A stretch of 64,000 nt of DNA from Synechococcus sp. MVIR-18-1 (GCF_014279835.1 NZ_CP047942.1:372001-436000), one strand, 5' to 3'; numbered from the stretch's first letter, positions 17,631 through 27,730 are shown. The notes: a model not told the origin generated them from the letters alone. Translations and numbers: made by a program.

Positions 17631-18188
17631 GGCGGACTCGCTGGCGGGAGGGTTCTCTAAATCCTTGGCCCAGGACTGGAAATCAGCCACTAACTGACGA
17701 CCGACTCGGCCTTTGATCGTGAGCAGAATTCCATTCAGGATGGATTCCCCTGTGCTCTCCAGCACTCGCTTGGGAATCAGACGTAGCAGCGGAGGCTGGC
17801 TGACCTCCACGCTCAGCGTGGCCTCTCCTTGCAGTCCCCTGGGCGTCGCCTCAAGCAGGGCTTCAAGGCTCAGTTGGAAGTCATCCACTAACCCCAAACC
17901 TTCGAGGTCTGCATCAAGAGCACGGATCCGAAGTTGTCCGCTCACTTCATCGACTTCGAGCGACACCACTGGCTTGACATGCAGTTGGAACACCTGCAGC
18001 GTTGTCACGGTGTAGCGGTAGCGCCCTGGTGCCAAGGCTGTGAGCTGGTCGGAGTCGAGCAGCGCTTTGACAACGCGGTCGTGCTCATGCAAATAAGCCC
18101 GCAGACGTTCTGACTCATCTGCGATGGGTAGATCGAGATGCTGACTGGCTCGAAAGGCCAGGGCCATGACCGTGTCCTGACGCGGCAT
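17613..18188 (-). CDS. DUF1997 family protein
   Basis: DUF1997 proteins are found in cyanobacteria and plastids and have no settled function. The 191-residue protein is soluble, with no signal peptide, and looks like a lipid-binding or START-like beta sheet fold: alternating strands such as [21 protein letters not shown] and [20 protein letters not shown], then a C-terminal helix. An alternative ATG at 18167 would shorten it by seven residues. It overlaps rnhB tail to tail and diverges from pheA. Confidence 0.7.
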   Translation of the reverse strand: MPRQDTVMALAFRASQHLDLPIADESERLRAYLHEHDRVVKALLDSDQLTALAPGRYRYTVTTLQVFQLHVKPVVSLEVDEVSGQLRIRALDADLEGLGLVDDFQLSLEALLEATPRGLQGEATLSVEVSQPPLLRLIPKRVLESTGESILNGILLTIKGRVGRQLVADFQSWAKDLENPPASESALPSGE

Positions 18189-18219
18189 GATCCTATCGAT
18201 CGATGTGTGTCTTGATCCG

Positions 18220-19059
18220 ATGCCGATGCGTGTGGCTTTTCTCGGGCCGGAGGGGACCTATGGAGAGCGGGCTGCTCGCAGCCTCATGAAGCTTGAAGAT
18301 ATCGAGAACCCAGTGCTGGTGGCGTGTTCGGGGCTTCGGTCTGTGGTGGAACATGTTGCTGATGGTCGCTGCGAATCGGCCGTGGTTCCTGTGGAGAACT
18401 CCGTTGAGGGTGGGGTCACGGCAATCCTTGACGCTCTCTGGTCTTATTCGAACTTGAGAATTCGTCGCGCTGTCGTTCTACCGATTCGTCATGCGCTGCT
18501 GAGCAGCGGGTCTCTTGACGGTATTTCGGAAGTCTTATCCCATCCTCAGGCTCTTGCCCAATGCAGCGGCTGGTTGGCACGTCACTTGCCGCAGGCCGTG
18601 CTACTTCCAGCAAGCTCCACCGCTGAAGCGGCCAGGATGGTGCGTGGCAGTCGCTTTAGAGCAGCCATTGCTGATCGCTCATTAGCGGGGCAGCAGGGAC
18701 TCCAGGAGCTGGCCTATCCAGTGAATGATGTGGCTGGAAACCGTACCCGCTTCTTGTTGCTTCAGAACGGTGCGGTGAGTGGCGAGGGAGATGTTGCCAG
18801 CCTTGCCTTCTCACTGCATCAAAACGCGCCTGGGGCGTTGATCGAGGCCTTGCAAGCCATCGGCGATCTCGGGCTCAACATGAGCCGGATTGAATCGCGT
18901 CCTTCAAAGCGTGAGCTTGGTGAATATGTGTTTTTTGTGGATGTGGAGTTGCCCGGGCAACGAACGTCTGAATTGCTTGAGCGGCTGAGCACAAGCCTGC
19001 AGCCTCTGTGTGAACACCTTCTCCACTTTGGGGCTTACCCCAGTTCGGTGTTGGAGTGA
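18220..19059 (+). CDS. pheA: Prephenate dehydratase
   Basis: This enzyme turns prephenate into phenylpyruvate in phenylalanine synthesis. The 279-residue protein has a monofunctional layout with no chorismate mutase part: the N-terminal catalytic lobe starts at RVAFLGPEGTYGERAA, the second lobe carries the conserved GNRTRFLLL near 180, and an ACT domain (about 195-275, with ESRPSKRELGEYVFFVD) should bind phenylalanine for feedback control. I chose the ATG at 18220; ATG at 18226 or 18187 is also possible. Its last 25 bases overlap the end of the convergent methyltransferase. Confidence 0.92.
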   Translation: MPMRVAFLGPEGTYGERAARSLMKLEDIENPVLVACSGLRSVVEHVADGRCESAVVPVENSVEGGVTAILDALWSYSNLRIRRAVVLPIRHALLSSGSLDGISEVLSHPQALAQCSGWLARHLPQAVLLPASSTAEAARMVRGSRFRAAIADRSLAGQQGLQELAYPVNDVAGNRTRFLLLQNGAVSGEGDVASLAFSLHQNAPGALIEALQAIGDLGLNMSRIESRPSKRELGEYVFFVDVELPGQRTSELLERLSTSLQPLCEHLLHFGAYPSSVLE

Positions 19060-19994
19060 TCCGTTTTAAACACGCCAAACTGCATCATTCCTCGGGCAAA
19101 AGCCCAGCGCATTAACAGCAGCGTTGGTGTTTCCCGAAGGCCTTGGAGGACGGCCTTGGGGCCAAGACGCAGGATCGCATTGGGCCTGCGGATGCCTTCA
19201 AGGATGGACTCATTCCACGAGGGCAACGTGGCGTCTGTCCAATCGGCGGTGCTGATCGTGCCGCGCTGATGAGGGCTGGTTTCAAGGTTGTGGCGAAAGC
19301 CTCGGATGCTGGCGAATTCAGGATGCGCCCATTGCGTGAGTAATTGGTGCATCACCCAGCGTTCGCGCCGATCAAGGGCACCATCCACAGGATCGCGGCG
19401 GTTCCAGTCAGCAACGGCCAGACGCCCGCCGGGTTTCAGGACTCGTAGGAGTTCGTCGGCAAATCGCTGCTTATCGGGCATATGCGGACCGGCTTCGACC
19501 GACCAAACGGCGTCAAAGCTTTGATCCTCAAGTTGGAGGTTGAGGGCATCCATCACTGCGAAGCGACAGGGCAGCGAGTCTGGCGTTAGCTGGGTGGCTC
19601 TGTTTACCTGAGCAGGACTGATGCTGATACCCACTACGTCTAAGCCGTAGTCACGGGAAAGGATCCTGGCGCTTCCTCCGATACCGCAACCCACGTCCAA
19701 AACACGCGATCCTGGTGGTAATTGATCGAAGCCACTCCAGCGGATCAACGCATGGACGAAGTCGGCTTTGGCCTGCCGGAAATCGCGAGGCTGTGGTGGC
19801 GATCCGTAATGCCCAAGATGAACATGCTCACCCCAAAGGGATTCCAGTAATTGGTCGTCGGTCCAGGCGTCATAGGCGGAAGCAACGCTCTCACTGGAGT
19901 GGTAAGCGCGGTTGCGACGATTCCAGAGCTGGTAGGCGCCAGCCAAGAGCAGTAATCCAGCTGCTGTTGGTATGAGAACAGTTGGTGAAGGCAT
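19035..19994 (-). CDS. MPBQ/MSBQ methyltransferase (tocopherol and plastoquinone pathway)
   Basis: This SAM-dependent enzyme methylates 2-methyl-6-phytyl- or solanesyl-benzoquinol. The 319-residue protein has an N-terminal membrane anchor (residues about 5-23), then SSESVASAYDAWTDD, WGEHVHLGHYG, the SAM-binding motif VLDVGCGIGGSARIL, and WSVEAGPHMPDKQRFADELL. These closely follow what I recall of the Synechocystis slr0418 protein, including the C-terminal region. gamma-Tocopherol methyltransferase is a related alternative but fits less well. Its ATG shares one base with the stop of the upstream Lon-domain gene (TAATG), so they are coupled. Confidence 0.85.
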   Translation of the reverse strand: MPSPTVLIPTAAGLLLLAGAYQLWNRRNRAYHSSESVASAYDAWTDDQLLESLWGEHVHLGHYGSPPQPRDFRQAKADFVHALIRWSGFDQLPPGSRVLDVGCGIGGSARILSRDYGLDVVGISISPAQVNRATQLTPDSLPCRFAVMDALNLQLEDQSFDAVWSVEAGPHMPDKQRFADELLRVLKPGGRLAVADWNRRDPVDGALDRRERWVMHQLLTQWAHPEFASIRGFRHNLETSPHQRGTISTADWTDATLPSWNESILEGIRRPNAILRLGPKAVLQGLRETPTLLLMRWAFARGMMQFGVFKTDHSNTELG

Positions 19995-20656
19995 TAACCG
20001 TTGCTCGGATCGGTCTCTGACAGCGTGTCGCGTAAAACGGTGCGAGCAGCAAGCTGACGACGGGTCTCATCGAGCATTTCGAACTCCTGCTCTAGACGCG
20101 TGCGTGTGCTGGTGAGCTCCAGGAGATCCTGCTGTTGGTCTGCTACCGGCCCTCCTAAATGCGCTCCAATCCAAAAGGAAAGCTCGCGAGGAAGGTCTGG
20201 AAGGTCGTCAGGCAGTGAAGATTTGGAGTCGGTCAGTTTGCCCGTGAGTTCAACAACATCTTTCAAGGCTTGCGTTACGGTCGCAGCTAAGGCCTGCAAT
20301 TCGCTGATGTTGTCGACAGGTTCGTCTTCGATCCAGCTCACCATGGCCGAACGAAAGGGCGTTTCTCTAGTGACGTTGAGCACTCGAAAGCGCTGTTGTC
20401 CGAGGGTCACGATGTTGCTGCGACCATCGTCTCCAGTTTGATGCTGGATGATTTCAGCACAACAGCCAACAGCGGCCATCGTTTGTTGATCCGGATCCCA
20501 ACGCACGATGCCAAAGCGCCGATCTGTTTCTAAGACGCTCTGCAACATCATTCGGTAGCGCGACTCGAAAATATGCAGTGGCAGAACATCACTTGGAAAT
20601 AGGACCACGTCCGGCAGAGGAAACAGAGGAAGTTCTCTGACGGACAGATCAGCCAC
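19994..20656 (-). CDS. Lon N-terminal (substrate-binding) domain protein
   Basis: The 220-residue protein consists of the Lon N-terminal domain without ATPase or protease parts. The start ELPLFPLPDVVLFPSDVLPLHIFESRYR is typical, followed by a beta-rich core to about 120 and a helical segment ending in a likely coiled coil (LLELTSTRTRLEQEFEMLDE). Stand-alone forms are widespread in bacteria and their role is unclear. It is coupled to the methyltransferase by a TAATG overlap and lies 57 bases after rpsJ, so it may receive read-through from the str operon. Confidence 0.85.
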   Translation of the reverse strand: MADLSVRELPLFPLPDVVLFPSDVLPLHIFESRYRMMLQSVLETDRRFGIVRWDPDQQTMAAVGCCAEIIQHQTGDDGRSNIVTLGQQRFRVLNVTRETPFRSAMVSWIEDEPVDNISELQALAATVTQALKDVVELTGKLTDSKSSLPDDLPDLPRELSFWIGAHLGGPVADQQQDLLELTSTRTRLEQEFEMLDETRRQLAARTVLRDTLSETDPSNG

Positions 20657-20713
20657 GCAGGATTCAAGCGAAGAGCAGAATCCTAGGCAGCTGATCGTTG
20701 GATGGGGCTCCGA

Positions 20714-21034
20714 TTAGAGCTTGACCTCGATGTCAACTCCACTAGGAAGGTCGAGCTTCATCAGAGCATCGATGGTCTTTGCTGAAGGGCTGTAGATATC
20801 GATGATGCGGCGATGGGTCCGCGTTTCGAAGTGCTCGCGTGAATCCTTATCCACGTGGGGCGAGCGCAGAACGCAGTAAATCTTGCGCTTCGTTGGCAAT
20901 GGAATTGGCCCGATGGCCGTTGCTGCCGTGTTGTCGGCAGTTTCAATGATTTTGTCGCAAGAGAGATCCAGCATGCGGCGATCAAACGCCTTGAGACGAA
21001 TGCGGATCTTTTGCTGAGCGATTGCGGTGGACAT
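20714..21034 (-). CDS. rpsJ: 30S ribosomal protein S10
   Basis: S10 belongs to the head of the small subunit and also takes part in transcription antitermination as NusE. The 106-residue protein is full length, with [15 protein letters not shown] at the start, GPIPLPTKR in the loop, and THRRIIDIY near 75. In cyanobacteria S10 follows tufA in the str operon, as here. A 154-base gap with a strong inverted repeat separates it from tufA. A 7-base stem (AGGATTC/GAATCCT, 20659-20684) follows its stop but lacks a T-run. Confidence 0.97.
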   Translation of the reverse strand: MSTAIAQQKIRIRLKAFDRRMLDLSCDKIIETADNTAATAIGPIPLPTKRKIYCVLRSPHVDKDSREHFETRTHRRIIDIYSPSAKTIDALMKLDLPSGVDIEVKL

Positions 21035-21131
21035 GGAGGCGGGAGAAAGTCCCTAAAAAGAGACCGAGAAGTTGGATTGTCTAGGTTCGGACAGGAAGAG
21101 CCTCAGGCAATGAAGCTCTTCCACTCAAGAA

Positions 21132-21173
21132 CTGTAAGGGACGGTCTCACCGCAGTCAGCCTGACCCTTACAG
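21132..21173 (-). other. Inverted repeat between tufA and rpsJ
   Basis: CTGTAAGGG (21132-21140) pairs perfectly with CCCTTACAG (21165-21173) across a 24-base loop, 16 bases after the tufA stop. There is no T-run, so it is more likely a processing or stability element than a terminator. Confidence 0.5.
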
Positions 21174-21188
21174 GGATTGAGGATTAGA

Positions 21189-22388
21189 TCATTCGATGAT
21201 CTTGGAGACCACGCCAGCTCCGATGGTGCGGCCACCTTCGCGAATAGCAAAGCGCATGCCCAATTCCATAGCAACTGGGCAGATCAACTCACCAGTCATC
21301 TGGATGTTGTCTCCAGGCATGACCATTTCAACGTTGGAGCCATCTTCCGCTGTGAAAGCGGTGATCTGACCTGTCACGTCGGTGGTACGGATGTAGAACT
21401 GCGGGCGGTAGCCAGCAAAGAAAGGTGTGTGGCGGCCCCCTTCTTCTTTCTTGAGCACGTAGACCTGGCCCTCAAACTTGGTGTGAGGGGTGATGGAACC
21501 GGGCTTTACGAGCACCATGCCGCGCTCGATGTCTTCCTTCTGGATGCCGCGAAGCAGGAGACCTACGTTGTCGCCGGCCATGCCCTCGTCGAGCAGTTTG
21601 CGGAACATCTCCACACCGGTAACAGTGGTTTTGCGGGGATCTCTGATGCCCACGACTTCGACTTCTTCGCCCACTTTGACGATGCCGCGTTCGATACGAC
21701 CCGTTGCAACGGTGCCACGTCCAGTGATGGAGAACACATCTTCGATCGCCATCAGGAATGGCTTATCGATTTCTCGCTCTGGCTCGGGGATGCTTTCATC
21801 CACTGCAGCCATCAGTTCTTCAATTTTGGCTTCCCATTCTGCTTCGCCCTCGATGGCTTTTAGGCCAGAGACTTGAACGACAGGAATATCGTCGCCGGGG
21901 AAGTCATAGCTGGAAAGCAACTCACGGATTTCCATCTCAACGAGTTCGATGATCTCTTCGTCATCAACCATGTCGCACTTGTTTAGTGCAACAACCAGGG
22001 CGGGAACGCCAACTTGCTTGGCAAGGAGAATGTGCTCCTTGGTTTGAGCCATAGGGCCGTCGGTGGCTGCACACACAAGGATGGCGCCATCCATCTGAGC
22101 AGCACCTGTGATCATGTTTTTCACATAGTCCGCGTGACCAGGGCAGTCAACGTGGGCGTAGTGGCGCTTATCCGTTTCGTACTCAACGTGAGCCGTATTA
22201 ATGGTGATACCGCGTTCGCGCTCCTCTGGAGCACCATCAATGTCGGCATAATTTTGAACCTCGGCCATCCCCTTCTTGGCGAGCACGTTTGTGATCGCGG
22301 CGGTGAGGGTGGTTTTGCCGTGGTCAACGTGGCCGATGGTGCCGATGTTGACGTGGGGCTTGTTCCTTTCGAACTTCTCGCGAGCCAT
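21189..22388 (-). CDS. tuf: Translation elongation factor Tu
   Basis: EF-Tu carries aminoacyl-tRNA to the ribosome as a GTP complex. The 399-residue protein has the P-loop [10 protein letters not shown], switch [17 protein letters not shown] for guanine recognition, and the usual domain 2 and 3 ends ([15 protein letters not shown]). It lies 41 bases after fusA within the str operon. Confidence 0.98.
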   Translation of the reverse strand: MAREKFERNKPHVNIGTIGHVDHGKTTLTAAITNVLAKKGMAEVQNYADIDGAPEERERGITINTAHVEYETDKRHYAHVDCPGHADYVKNMITGAAQMDGAILVCAATDGPMAQTKEHILLAKQVGVPALVVALNKCDMVDDEEIIELVEMEIRELLSSYDFPGDDIPVVQVSGLKAIEGEAEWEAKIEELMAAVDESIPEPEREIDKPFLMAIEDVFSITGRGTVATGRIERGIVKVGEEVEVVGIRDPRKTTVTGVEMFRKLLDEGMAGDNVGLLLRGIQKEDIERGMVLVKPGSITPHTKFEGQVYVLKKEEGGRHTPFFAGYRPQFYIRTTDVTGQITAFTAEDGSNVEMVMPGDNIQMTGELICPVAMELGMRFAIREGGRTIGAGVVSKIIE

Positions 22389-22429
22389 TTTGGTAAAGAA
22401 TCTAGGGGTGAATTAAGGAAGTGTAGAGA

Positions 22430-24505
22430 TCAGGAATTGCCCTGATTCTTGGAGATGATGGCCTCGGCCACATTGCGAGGAACATCCTCGTAGTGACTGA
22501 ACTCCATCGAGAAAATACCCCGACCCTGAGTCATGGATCGGAGTTCGGTGGCATAACCGAACATCTCAGCCAAGGGCACCTTGGAAGAGACTTTAGACGT
22601 TCCGTCGTCGACGGACTGCCCCTCAACCTGTCCTCTGCGGGAGGAAAGGTCGCCGATGACCGAACCGAGGAAATCCTCGGGGACTTCGACTTCGACCTTC
22701 ATCATCGGTTCAAGAAGCACAGGATTGCACTTCTTGACCGCATCCTTGAAGGCCATGGAGCCAGCAATCTTAAATGCCATCTCCGACGAGTCCACATCGT
22801 GGTAAGACCCATCGATAATCGTGCATTTGACATCAATCAGGGGATAACCAGCAATCACGCCTGACTCGCAGGTCTCCTTCATGCCTTGCTCTGCTGGCTT
22901 GATGTATTCCTTAGGGACGGTGCCACCAACAACTTTGTTGATGAATTCAAAGCCTGATTCAGGTTCTCCAGGCTCCATCTCGATCACGACATGACCGTAT
23001 TGGCCCTTACCACCGGTTTGCCTGGAGAACTTCCCTTCTCCTTTGGATGAACCACGGATGGTTTCTCGGTAGGACACCTGAGGAGCACCGATATTGGCTT
23101 CCACTTTGAATTCGCGCAGCATGCGGTCCACCAGGATTTCGAGGTGGAGTTCGCCCATGCCCGCAATCACGGTTTGTCCCGTTTCCTGATCGGTACGGAC
23201 CCGGAAGGTGGGATCTTCTTCGGCCAAAGACACCAATGCTTTGGAGAGCTTCTCCATGTCGCCTTTGGTCTTGGGTTCTACCGCAACTGAGATAACCGGC
23301 TCTGGCACAAAAAGTGTTTCCAGAACGATCGGATCATCTGTTGCGCAGAGGGTGTCTCCGGTGGTTGTGTTCTTGAGACCAAGAACGGCACCGAGATCTC
23401 CAGCACGCAAGGCGTCAACTTCTTCGCGATCGTCAGCTTTCAGCACAACGAGACGAGAGATGCGTTCTTTCGTGTCTTTGGTCGAATTCAAGACGTAACT
23501 CCCTTTTTCAAGGACGCCTGAATACATACGAACAAAAGTGAGCTTTCCGTAAGGGTCAGCCATCACCTTGAAGGCCAGAGCACTGAAGGGTGCACTGTCG
23601 TCGGATGGACGAACAGCTTCTTTGCCGTTTGGCAGAAGTCCTTGGATTGGAGGTACATCAATCGGAGCTGGAAGGTAATCAACAACCGCGTCGAGAACAA
23701 GTTGAACACCCTTGTTTTTGAAGGCTGAACCACACAGCACAGGAACTAGTTTGTGCTTGAGAACTCCAGTACGGATGCCTTGCTTCAAATCAGCATTTGA
23801 GAGTTCGCCTGATTCCAGAAACTTTTCGATGAGATCTTCATCATTTTCTGCAATCGTTTCCATCAAAATGTTGCGCCACTTGTCAACCTCATCTTTCATG
23901 TTTGCCGGAACATCTGTGACGTCGATGTCTTGGCCTAAATCATCTTTATAAATATTGGCTTTGTTCTCAACAAGATCGATGATTCCGCTGAGTTCGCCTT
24001 CGGCTCCAATCGGAAGCTGAATGGGAACCGCATTGGCCTTGAGGCGATCCTTGATTTGTCCAAAAACCTTCAAGAAGTCGGCACCAGTCCGATCCATTTT
24101 GTTAACAAACACCATCCGTGGCACGGAATAGCGATCGGCTTGGCGCCACACCGTCTCTGATTGCGGCTGCACGCCACCAACAGCGCAAAAAACTGCGATC
24201 ACACCATCGAGAACGCGCATGGAGCGTTCCACTTCGATGGTGAAATCAACGTGTCCAGGAGTATCAATAATATTGATCCGGTGGTCATTCCAGCTTGTGG
24301 AAATTGCAGCGGCAGTAATCGTGATCCCACGCTCACGCTCTTGAGCCATCCAGTCGGTTACGGCTGCACCGTCGTGCACCTCACCAATCTTGTGCACCAC
24401 ACCGGAGTAGAAAAGAATCCTCTCAGTGGTGGTTGTTTTACCAGCGTCAATATGGGCTGCAATACCAATATTTCTGACGCGTTCCAGGGGAAAGTCGCGT
24501 GCCAC
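22430..24505 (-). CDS. fusA: Translation elongation factor G
   Basis: EF-G moves the ribosome along the mRNA using GTP. The 691-residue protein has the P-loop [41 protein letters not shown], and the domain IV tip region near [18 protein letters not shown]. Length and order match the bacterial housekeeping form. It lies between rpsG and tufA in the str operon. Confidence 0.98.
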   Translation of the reverse strand: MARDFPLERVRNIGIAAHIDAGKTTTTERILFYSGVVHKIGEVHDGAAVTDWMAQERERGITITAAAISTSWNDHRINIIDTPGHVDFTIEVERSMRVLDGVIAVFCAVGGVQPQSETVWRQADRYSVPRMVFVNKMDRTGADFLKVFGQIKDRLKANAVPIQLPIGAEGELSGIIDLVENKANIYKDDLGQDIDVTDVPANMKDEVDKWRNILMETIAENDEDLIEKFLESGELSNADLKQGIRTGVLKHKLVPVLCGSAFKNKGVQLVLDAVVDYLPAPIDVPPIQGLLPNGKEAVRPSDDSAPFSALAFKVMADPYGKLTFVRMYSGVLEKGSYVLNSTKDTKERISRLVVLKADDREEVDALRAGDLGAVLGLKNTTTGDTLCATDDPIVLETLFVPEPVISVAVEPKTKGDMEKLSKALVSLAEEDPTFRVRTDQETGQTVIAGMGELHLEILVDRMLREFKVEANIGAPQVSYRETIRGSSKGEGKFSRQTGGKGQYGHVVIEMEPGEPESGFEFINKVVGGTVPKEYIKPAEQGMKETCESGVIAGYPLIDVKCTIIDGSYHDVDSSEMAFKIAGSMAFKDAVKKCNPVLLEPMMKVEVEVPEDFLGSVIGDLSSRRGQVEGQSVDDGTSKVSSKVPLAEMFGYATELRSMTQGRGIFSMEFSHYEDVPRNVAEAIISKNQGNS

Positions 24506-24550
24506 AGGATACTCCGGGGTGGGGCGTTAAAAGCAAATGTGACTCTACAT

Positions 24551-24575
24551 GTCAACCTGAGATAATCAGGTTGAC
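24551..24575 (-). other. Perfect hairpin between rpsG and fusA
   Basis: A perfect 10-base stem (GTCAACCTGA at 24551-24560, TCAGGTTGAC at 24566-24575) with a five-base loop begins six bases after the rpsG stop. It has no T-run on either strand, so it may be an RNA processing or mRNA stability site within the str operon. Confidence 0.6.
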
Positions 24576-24581
24576 TGAAGA

Positions 24582-25052
24582 TCAGTAGCGATAGTGGGCG
24601 AAAGCTTTGTTGGCTTCAGCCATCTTGTGGGTCTCTTCCCGCTTGCGGACCGCACTACCGGCTTCGTTCGCAGCGTCCATTAATTCTCCAGCAAGCTTTT
24701 GAGACATGCTGCGACCATTACGGGCTCTTGAGAAATTCACAAGCCAACGAAGGGCCATTGCTGTGCCCCGTTCTTGACGAACTTCCATCGGAACCTGATA
24801 GGTCGCGCCACCAACACGTCGTGCACGCACTTCTACAAGTGGAGTCGCGTTTTTGACTGCCGTTTCGAACAGCTCGACGGGGTCACCACCGGTGCGTTCA
24901 CCGATCAATCCAAAAGCATCCGAAAGAATGCGTTGGGCGGTGGACTTTTTCCCATGCTTCATCAACCGAGCCACCATCATCGTGGCGAGGCGATTGTTGA
25001 ATTGTGGATCCGGCAGGATCGGACGTTTGACTGCAGCGTTACGGCGTGACAT
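24582..25052 (-). CDS. rpsG: 30S ribosomal protein S7
   Basis: S7 nucleates assembly of the small-subunit head and contacts the E-site tRNA. The 156-residue protein begins [16 protein letters not shown] and contains [12 protein letters not shown] and [10 protein letters not shown], all typical. It is the second gene of the str operon, 50 bases after rpsL. Confidence 0.97.
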   Translation of the reverse strand: MSRRNAAVKRPILPDPQFNNRLATMMVARLMKHGKKSTAQRILSDAFGLIGERTGGDPVELFETAVKNATPLVEVRARRVGGATYQVPMEVRQERGTAMALRWLVNFSRARNGRSMSQKLAGELMDAANEAGSAVRKREETHKMAEANKAFAHYRY

Positions 25053-25102
25053 GAACCGTTAGGAGGGGAGTAACAGGGTGAAAAAAGTGGAAAGAGTGAG
25101 GA

Positions 25103-25477
25103 TCACTCTTTGGGCGCCTTGGCGCCGTACTTCGAACGGGATTGACGGCGATCCTTGACACCAGAGGTGTCCAAGGTTCCACGAATGATGTGGTAGCGAA
25201 CACCGGGAAGATCTTTAACGCGTCCTCCACGGATGAGGACCACGGAGTGTTCCTGAAGGTTATGGCCAATGCCACCGATGTAAGCCGTGACCTCGAATCC
25301 TGAGGTGAGGCGAACACGGGCCACTTTCCGTAGGGCCGAATTCGGCTTCTTCGGAGTGGAGGTATACACGCGGGTGCATACACCCCTGCGCTCTGGGCAA
25401 GCCCTAAGCGCAGGAGATTTTGTTTTCGCCTTGAGGGTTTGACGCTCGTGGCGGATTAGTTGCTGGATGGTTGGCAT
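25103..25477 (-). CDS. rpsL: 30S ribosomal protein S12
   Basis: S12 is part of the decoding centre and the site of streptomycin resistance changes. The 124-residue protein has [13 protein letters not shown], the [17 protein letters not shown] loop whose lysine is the common resistance position, and [16 protein letters not shown]. It is the first gene of the str operon; the promoter should lie in the short gap 25478-25554, but I could not define it. Confidence 0.97.
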   Translation of the reverse strand: MPTIQQLIRHERQTLKAKTKSPALRACPERRGVCTRVYTSTPKKPNSALRKVARVRLTSGFEVTAYIGGIGHNLQEHSVVLIRGGRVKDLPGVRYHIIRGTLDTSGVKDRRQSRSKYGAKAPKE

Positions 25478-25554
25478 CGACGGTCGGGATGCGGCCGGAG
25501 ACCCGACCTAGTTCGACAATCCGTCACCATACTGGTTCATCCGACCTTTTCTTC

Positions 25555-25893
25555 TCAACAGCGGGAAAATGCACTCCCGCATAGACAGCAACGCACATTG
25601 TCCTGGGGGCTGATCAGAAAGCCACCGCCACTCAGATCGCCGCGGTAATCCAGGCAAAGACCTTCCAGTAGATGAAGTTGCTCCTCTGGAGCGTGAAGCG
25701 TGACTCCGTCGGCTCGAGCCATGGCAATTCCTGCGAGATGCCCTGGGCGCAAGCGGATCACGTGTTGCTCACAACTTCCGGATACCAAGTCGAGGTGCAT
25801 CAATCCTGGAGTCCCTGCTACCGCAGCCTGGCGACCGAGTTCCGCCGCAGCGGAGGCGCTGATGGAGAACGTGGCGCCCATAGCCGTTCGCAT
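25555..25893 (-). CDS. A-type iron-sulfur carrier-like protein (HesB/IscA family, divergent)
   Basis: A-type carriers hold and pass on iron or Fe-S clusters using three cysteines. This 112-residue protein has the fold pattern (FSISASAAAELGRQ, LEGLCLDYRGDLSGGGFLI) and cysteines at the expected places, but the motifs are changed: the first is SGSCEQ rather than GGCSG, and the C-terminal one is CCLCGSAF rather than CGCGxSF. I start it at the ATG at 25893, ten bases after the glycosidase-like gene stop; a longer frame to 25944 would overlap that gene. Function is inferred and may differ from standard IscA/SufA. Confidence 0.65.
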   Translation of the reverse strand: MRTAMGATFSISASAAAELGRQAAVAGTPGLMHLDLVSGSCEQHVIRLRPGHLAGIAMARADGVTLHAPEEQLHLLEGLCLDYRGDLSGGGFLISPQDNVRCCLCGSAFSRC

Positions 25894-25903
25894 GCTGATG
25901 AAC

Positions 25904-27628
25904 TCAGTTTGCCAGCACCTTGGATCCAGCACGCACAAAGCCAAGACCGTTTTGTACGCGTGGAGTGATGCCCCGCCCGGTCATCACTGTTGTATTGGCG
26001 ATGAGCATGGTGGTTGAGCCGCCCCCATCGAGATTGAGTGCCTCCGTTATCCCAAGTTGACTTAGCGCCAGGCTTGTTTCCAGAAGGGTGGGATCACTGC
26101 CATTGGCGCCTTTGACGGCAAGGAGCCAAAGCCGATCCTTGTCTTGAGCCACAACGGTGCGCGGTGCTGAACCGGCAAGAAAGCCAGGGCTAAAGCCTTC
26201 CTGGCGTCCATTCAGAACCACCTTGCCTTTTTCTAGGAGAAGGGGCCCTCCCCCCAGCACTTGAGGACGTTCACCCAACGGGTTTGAGTTGCGGGTGTTG
26301 ATGGTCACTGCATCCCCAACCTGAGCTGGAAGTGCCGTTCCTCCTCGGGCCACGATCAGGTCTCCCCCTAAAGGCAAAGGGACTCCGCGAACGAGGGCGG
26401 CTTGGTCGTACACCGCATCAACACGCCCTTCCCTGAGTGTCAACGCTTGCTCTTCTCCACTGAGCGCGCGATACGTTGGGCCCCAAGCCCTGGTGTAGCG
26501 ACTGAGTCCGCGTTGGACATAGCCGCTGTTAAGCATCCCAAGAGGCCAGCGACGTTGCCCAACCACGGTCATCTCCTGGATCAACTGCAGGCGTCCAAAC
26601 ATCAGGGGGCCGTTGCGGTCCCAGCCGATGGCCCCTCGGTTGAGGATTGGACCTGAAAGCCACTCGTTGTTAAGACGAACAGCTCCAAGAGGAAGTTGGC
26701 GAACTCTGTTGAAAAAACCTCCATTCACCGCCACAAGCGCTTTGGCAGGTTGCGCCAACTGATTGAGGTAGCGCAGTCCGGGTTGGGCATGGCTGGGGGC
26801 AAGCGGGCGTAAAAGCAGAGCTGAGCTGTTGTGCTGAACGCCAGCTCGGTACAGCCTTATGGGCTTGACGCCAACTTGAACCACGCGCTGATCAAGAACC
26901 AACCCCTTCTTGATCGGACCTTGCATCTCTGGGGCGAGTAGCGCACGTTGAAAGGCTTGGTACTGACGCCGGCTTGTCGACGGATTTGTGGGGGTGATGC
27001 CGTCTAGAACAACCCGCCATGGCTCTTTAAGCGTCAAGGTCGAAAGCTTGCTCGATTGGCCCAGCAGCTTCAGCCCGCCCTGCCCCCGTCGTGTTTGCAA
27101 GCCAATCCTGCGCAGATGGCTTTCCTGCAGAGGCGTGATCTTTATTTGTAGGAGTAGATCATCGCCCTGGCGCTGAACGAGGGCAGGCCCACTGAGGTCC
27201 ATCACGAGACGATTGGCGCTGCTTCCTTTGCCTTGTCTGAGTGTTTTCAGATGGGGTTGGGGAAGCTCCACTTTCAGAGTGTTCTTGCTTCGGTTCACTT
27301 GAACCCCAAGCGCGTTCAACCAGGGCAGTGCATCGAGGGCAACTTCATCCCCGATCGTGCGTTGCTGCAAACCGCTCAAGGGCAGTTGCACGCCGTACCA
27401 CTCGAGACGTTCTCCGCCTTCATCGGATTGACGCTGAAATCCGATCTGCCCGATCAGGAGATCGAGAGGTAGCCAGAGCCGCTTTGGGTTTGTTGCTCCC
27501 TCGCCCTGCCATAGCCATGAGCTCGAGGTGTTGATGCCGCCAATCGTTAGGCGATCTCCACTGAACTGATCAGTGAGGCGAACCTCCGCACTGGGTACTG
27601 GCGGCGGAGGTGGCATTGCTGCATCCAT
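25904..27628 (-). CDS. Phosphodiester glycosidase (NAGPA domain) family protein
   Basis: The 574-residue protein has an N-terminal half of beta-rich, copper-amine-oxidase-like sequence (LWLPLDLLIGQIGF, VALDALPWLNALGV) and a C-terminal domain from about 290 that matches the NAGPA/phosphodiester glycosidase family: VAVNGGFFN, APRTVVAQDKDRLWLLAV and ALNLDGGGSTTMLI. Family members act on sugar phosphodiesters or exopolysaccharides in the cell envelope. No clear signal peptide is visible at the chosen ATG, so export is uncertain. It is followed by the A-type carrier gene and diverges from glutamate synthase. Confidence 0.78.
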   Translation of the reverse strand: MDAAMPPPPPVPSAEVRLTDQFSGDRLTIGGINTSSSWLWQGEGATNPKRLWLPLDLLIGQIGFQRQSDEGGERLEWYGVQLPLSGLQQRTIGDEVALDALPWLNALGVQVNRSKNTLKVELPQPHLKTLRQGKGSSANRLVMDLSGPALVQRQGDDLLLQIKITPLQESHLRRIGLQTRRGQGGLKLLGQSSKLSTLTLKEPWRVVLDGITPTNPSTSRRQYQAFQRALLAPEMQGPIKKGLVLDQRVVQVGVKPIRLYRAGVQHNSSALLLRPLAPSHAQPGLRYLNQLAQPAKALVAVNGGFFNRVRQLPLGAVRLNNEWLSGPILNRGAIGWDRNGPLMFGRLQLIQEMTVVGQRRWPLGMLNSGYVQRGLSRYTRAWGPTYRALSGEEQALTLREGRVDAVYDQAALVRGVPLPLGGDLIVARGGTALPAQVGDAVTINTRNSNPLGERPQVLGGGPLLLEKGKVVLNGRQEGFSPGFLAGSAPRTVVAQDKDRLWLLAVKGANGSDPTLLETSLALSQLGITEALNLDGGGSTTMLIANTTVMTGRGITPRVQNGLGFVRAGSKVLAN

Positions 27629-27730
27629 GACTCGACGCTAGCTGGGGTGGGCGAATCCTTAGGATCCGGAATAGCTCAACCAGCTACGGATTGCGAATGC
27701 CGTTGCTGTTGTACGTCTCGACTGCAGGTT

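Noticed and set aside
21177-21863. Long plus-strand frame (228 codons) opposite tufA
   Set aside because: It mirrors a highly conserved, codon-biased gene; the translated sequence has no family likeness and a biased composition.
27629-27730. Possible NtcA site before glutamate synthase
   Set aside because: I looked for GTA-N8-TAC with a following -10 box and found no acceptable match; only an imperfect ATCC/GGAT palindrome near 27654.
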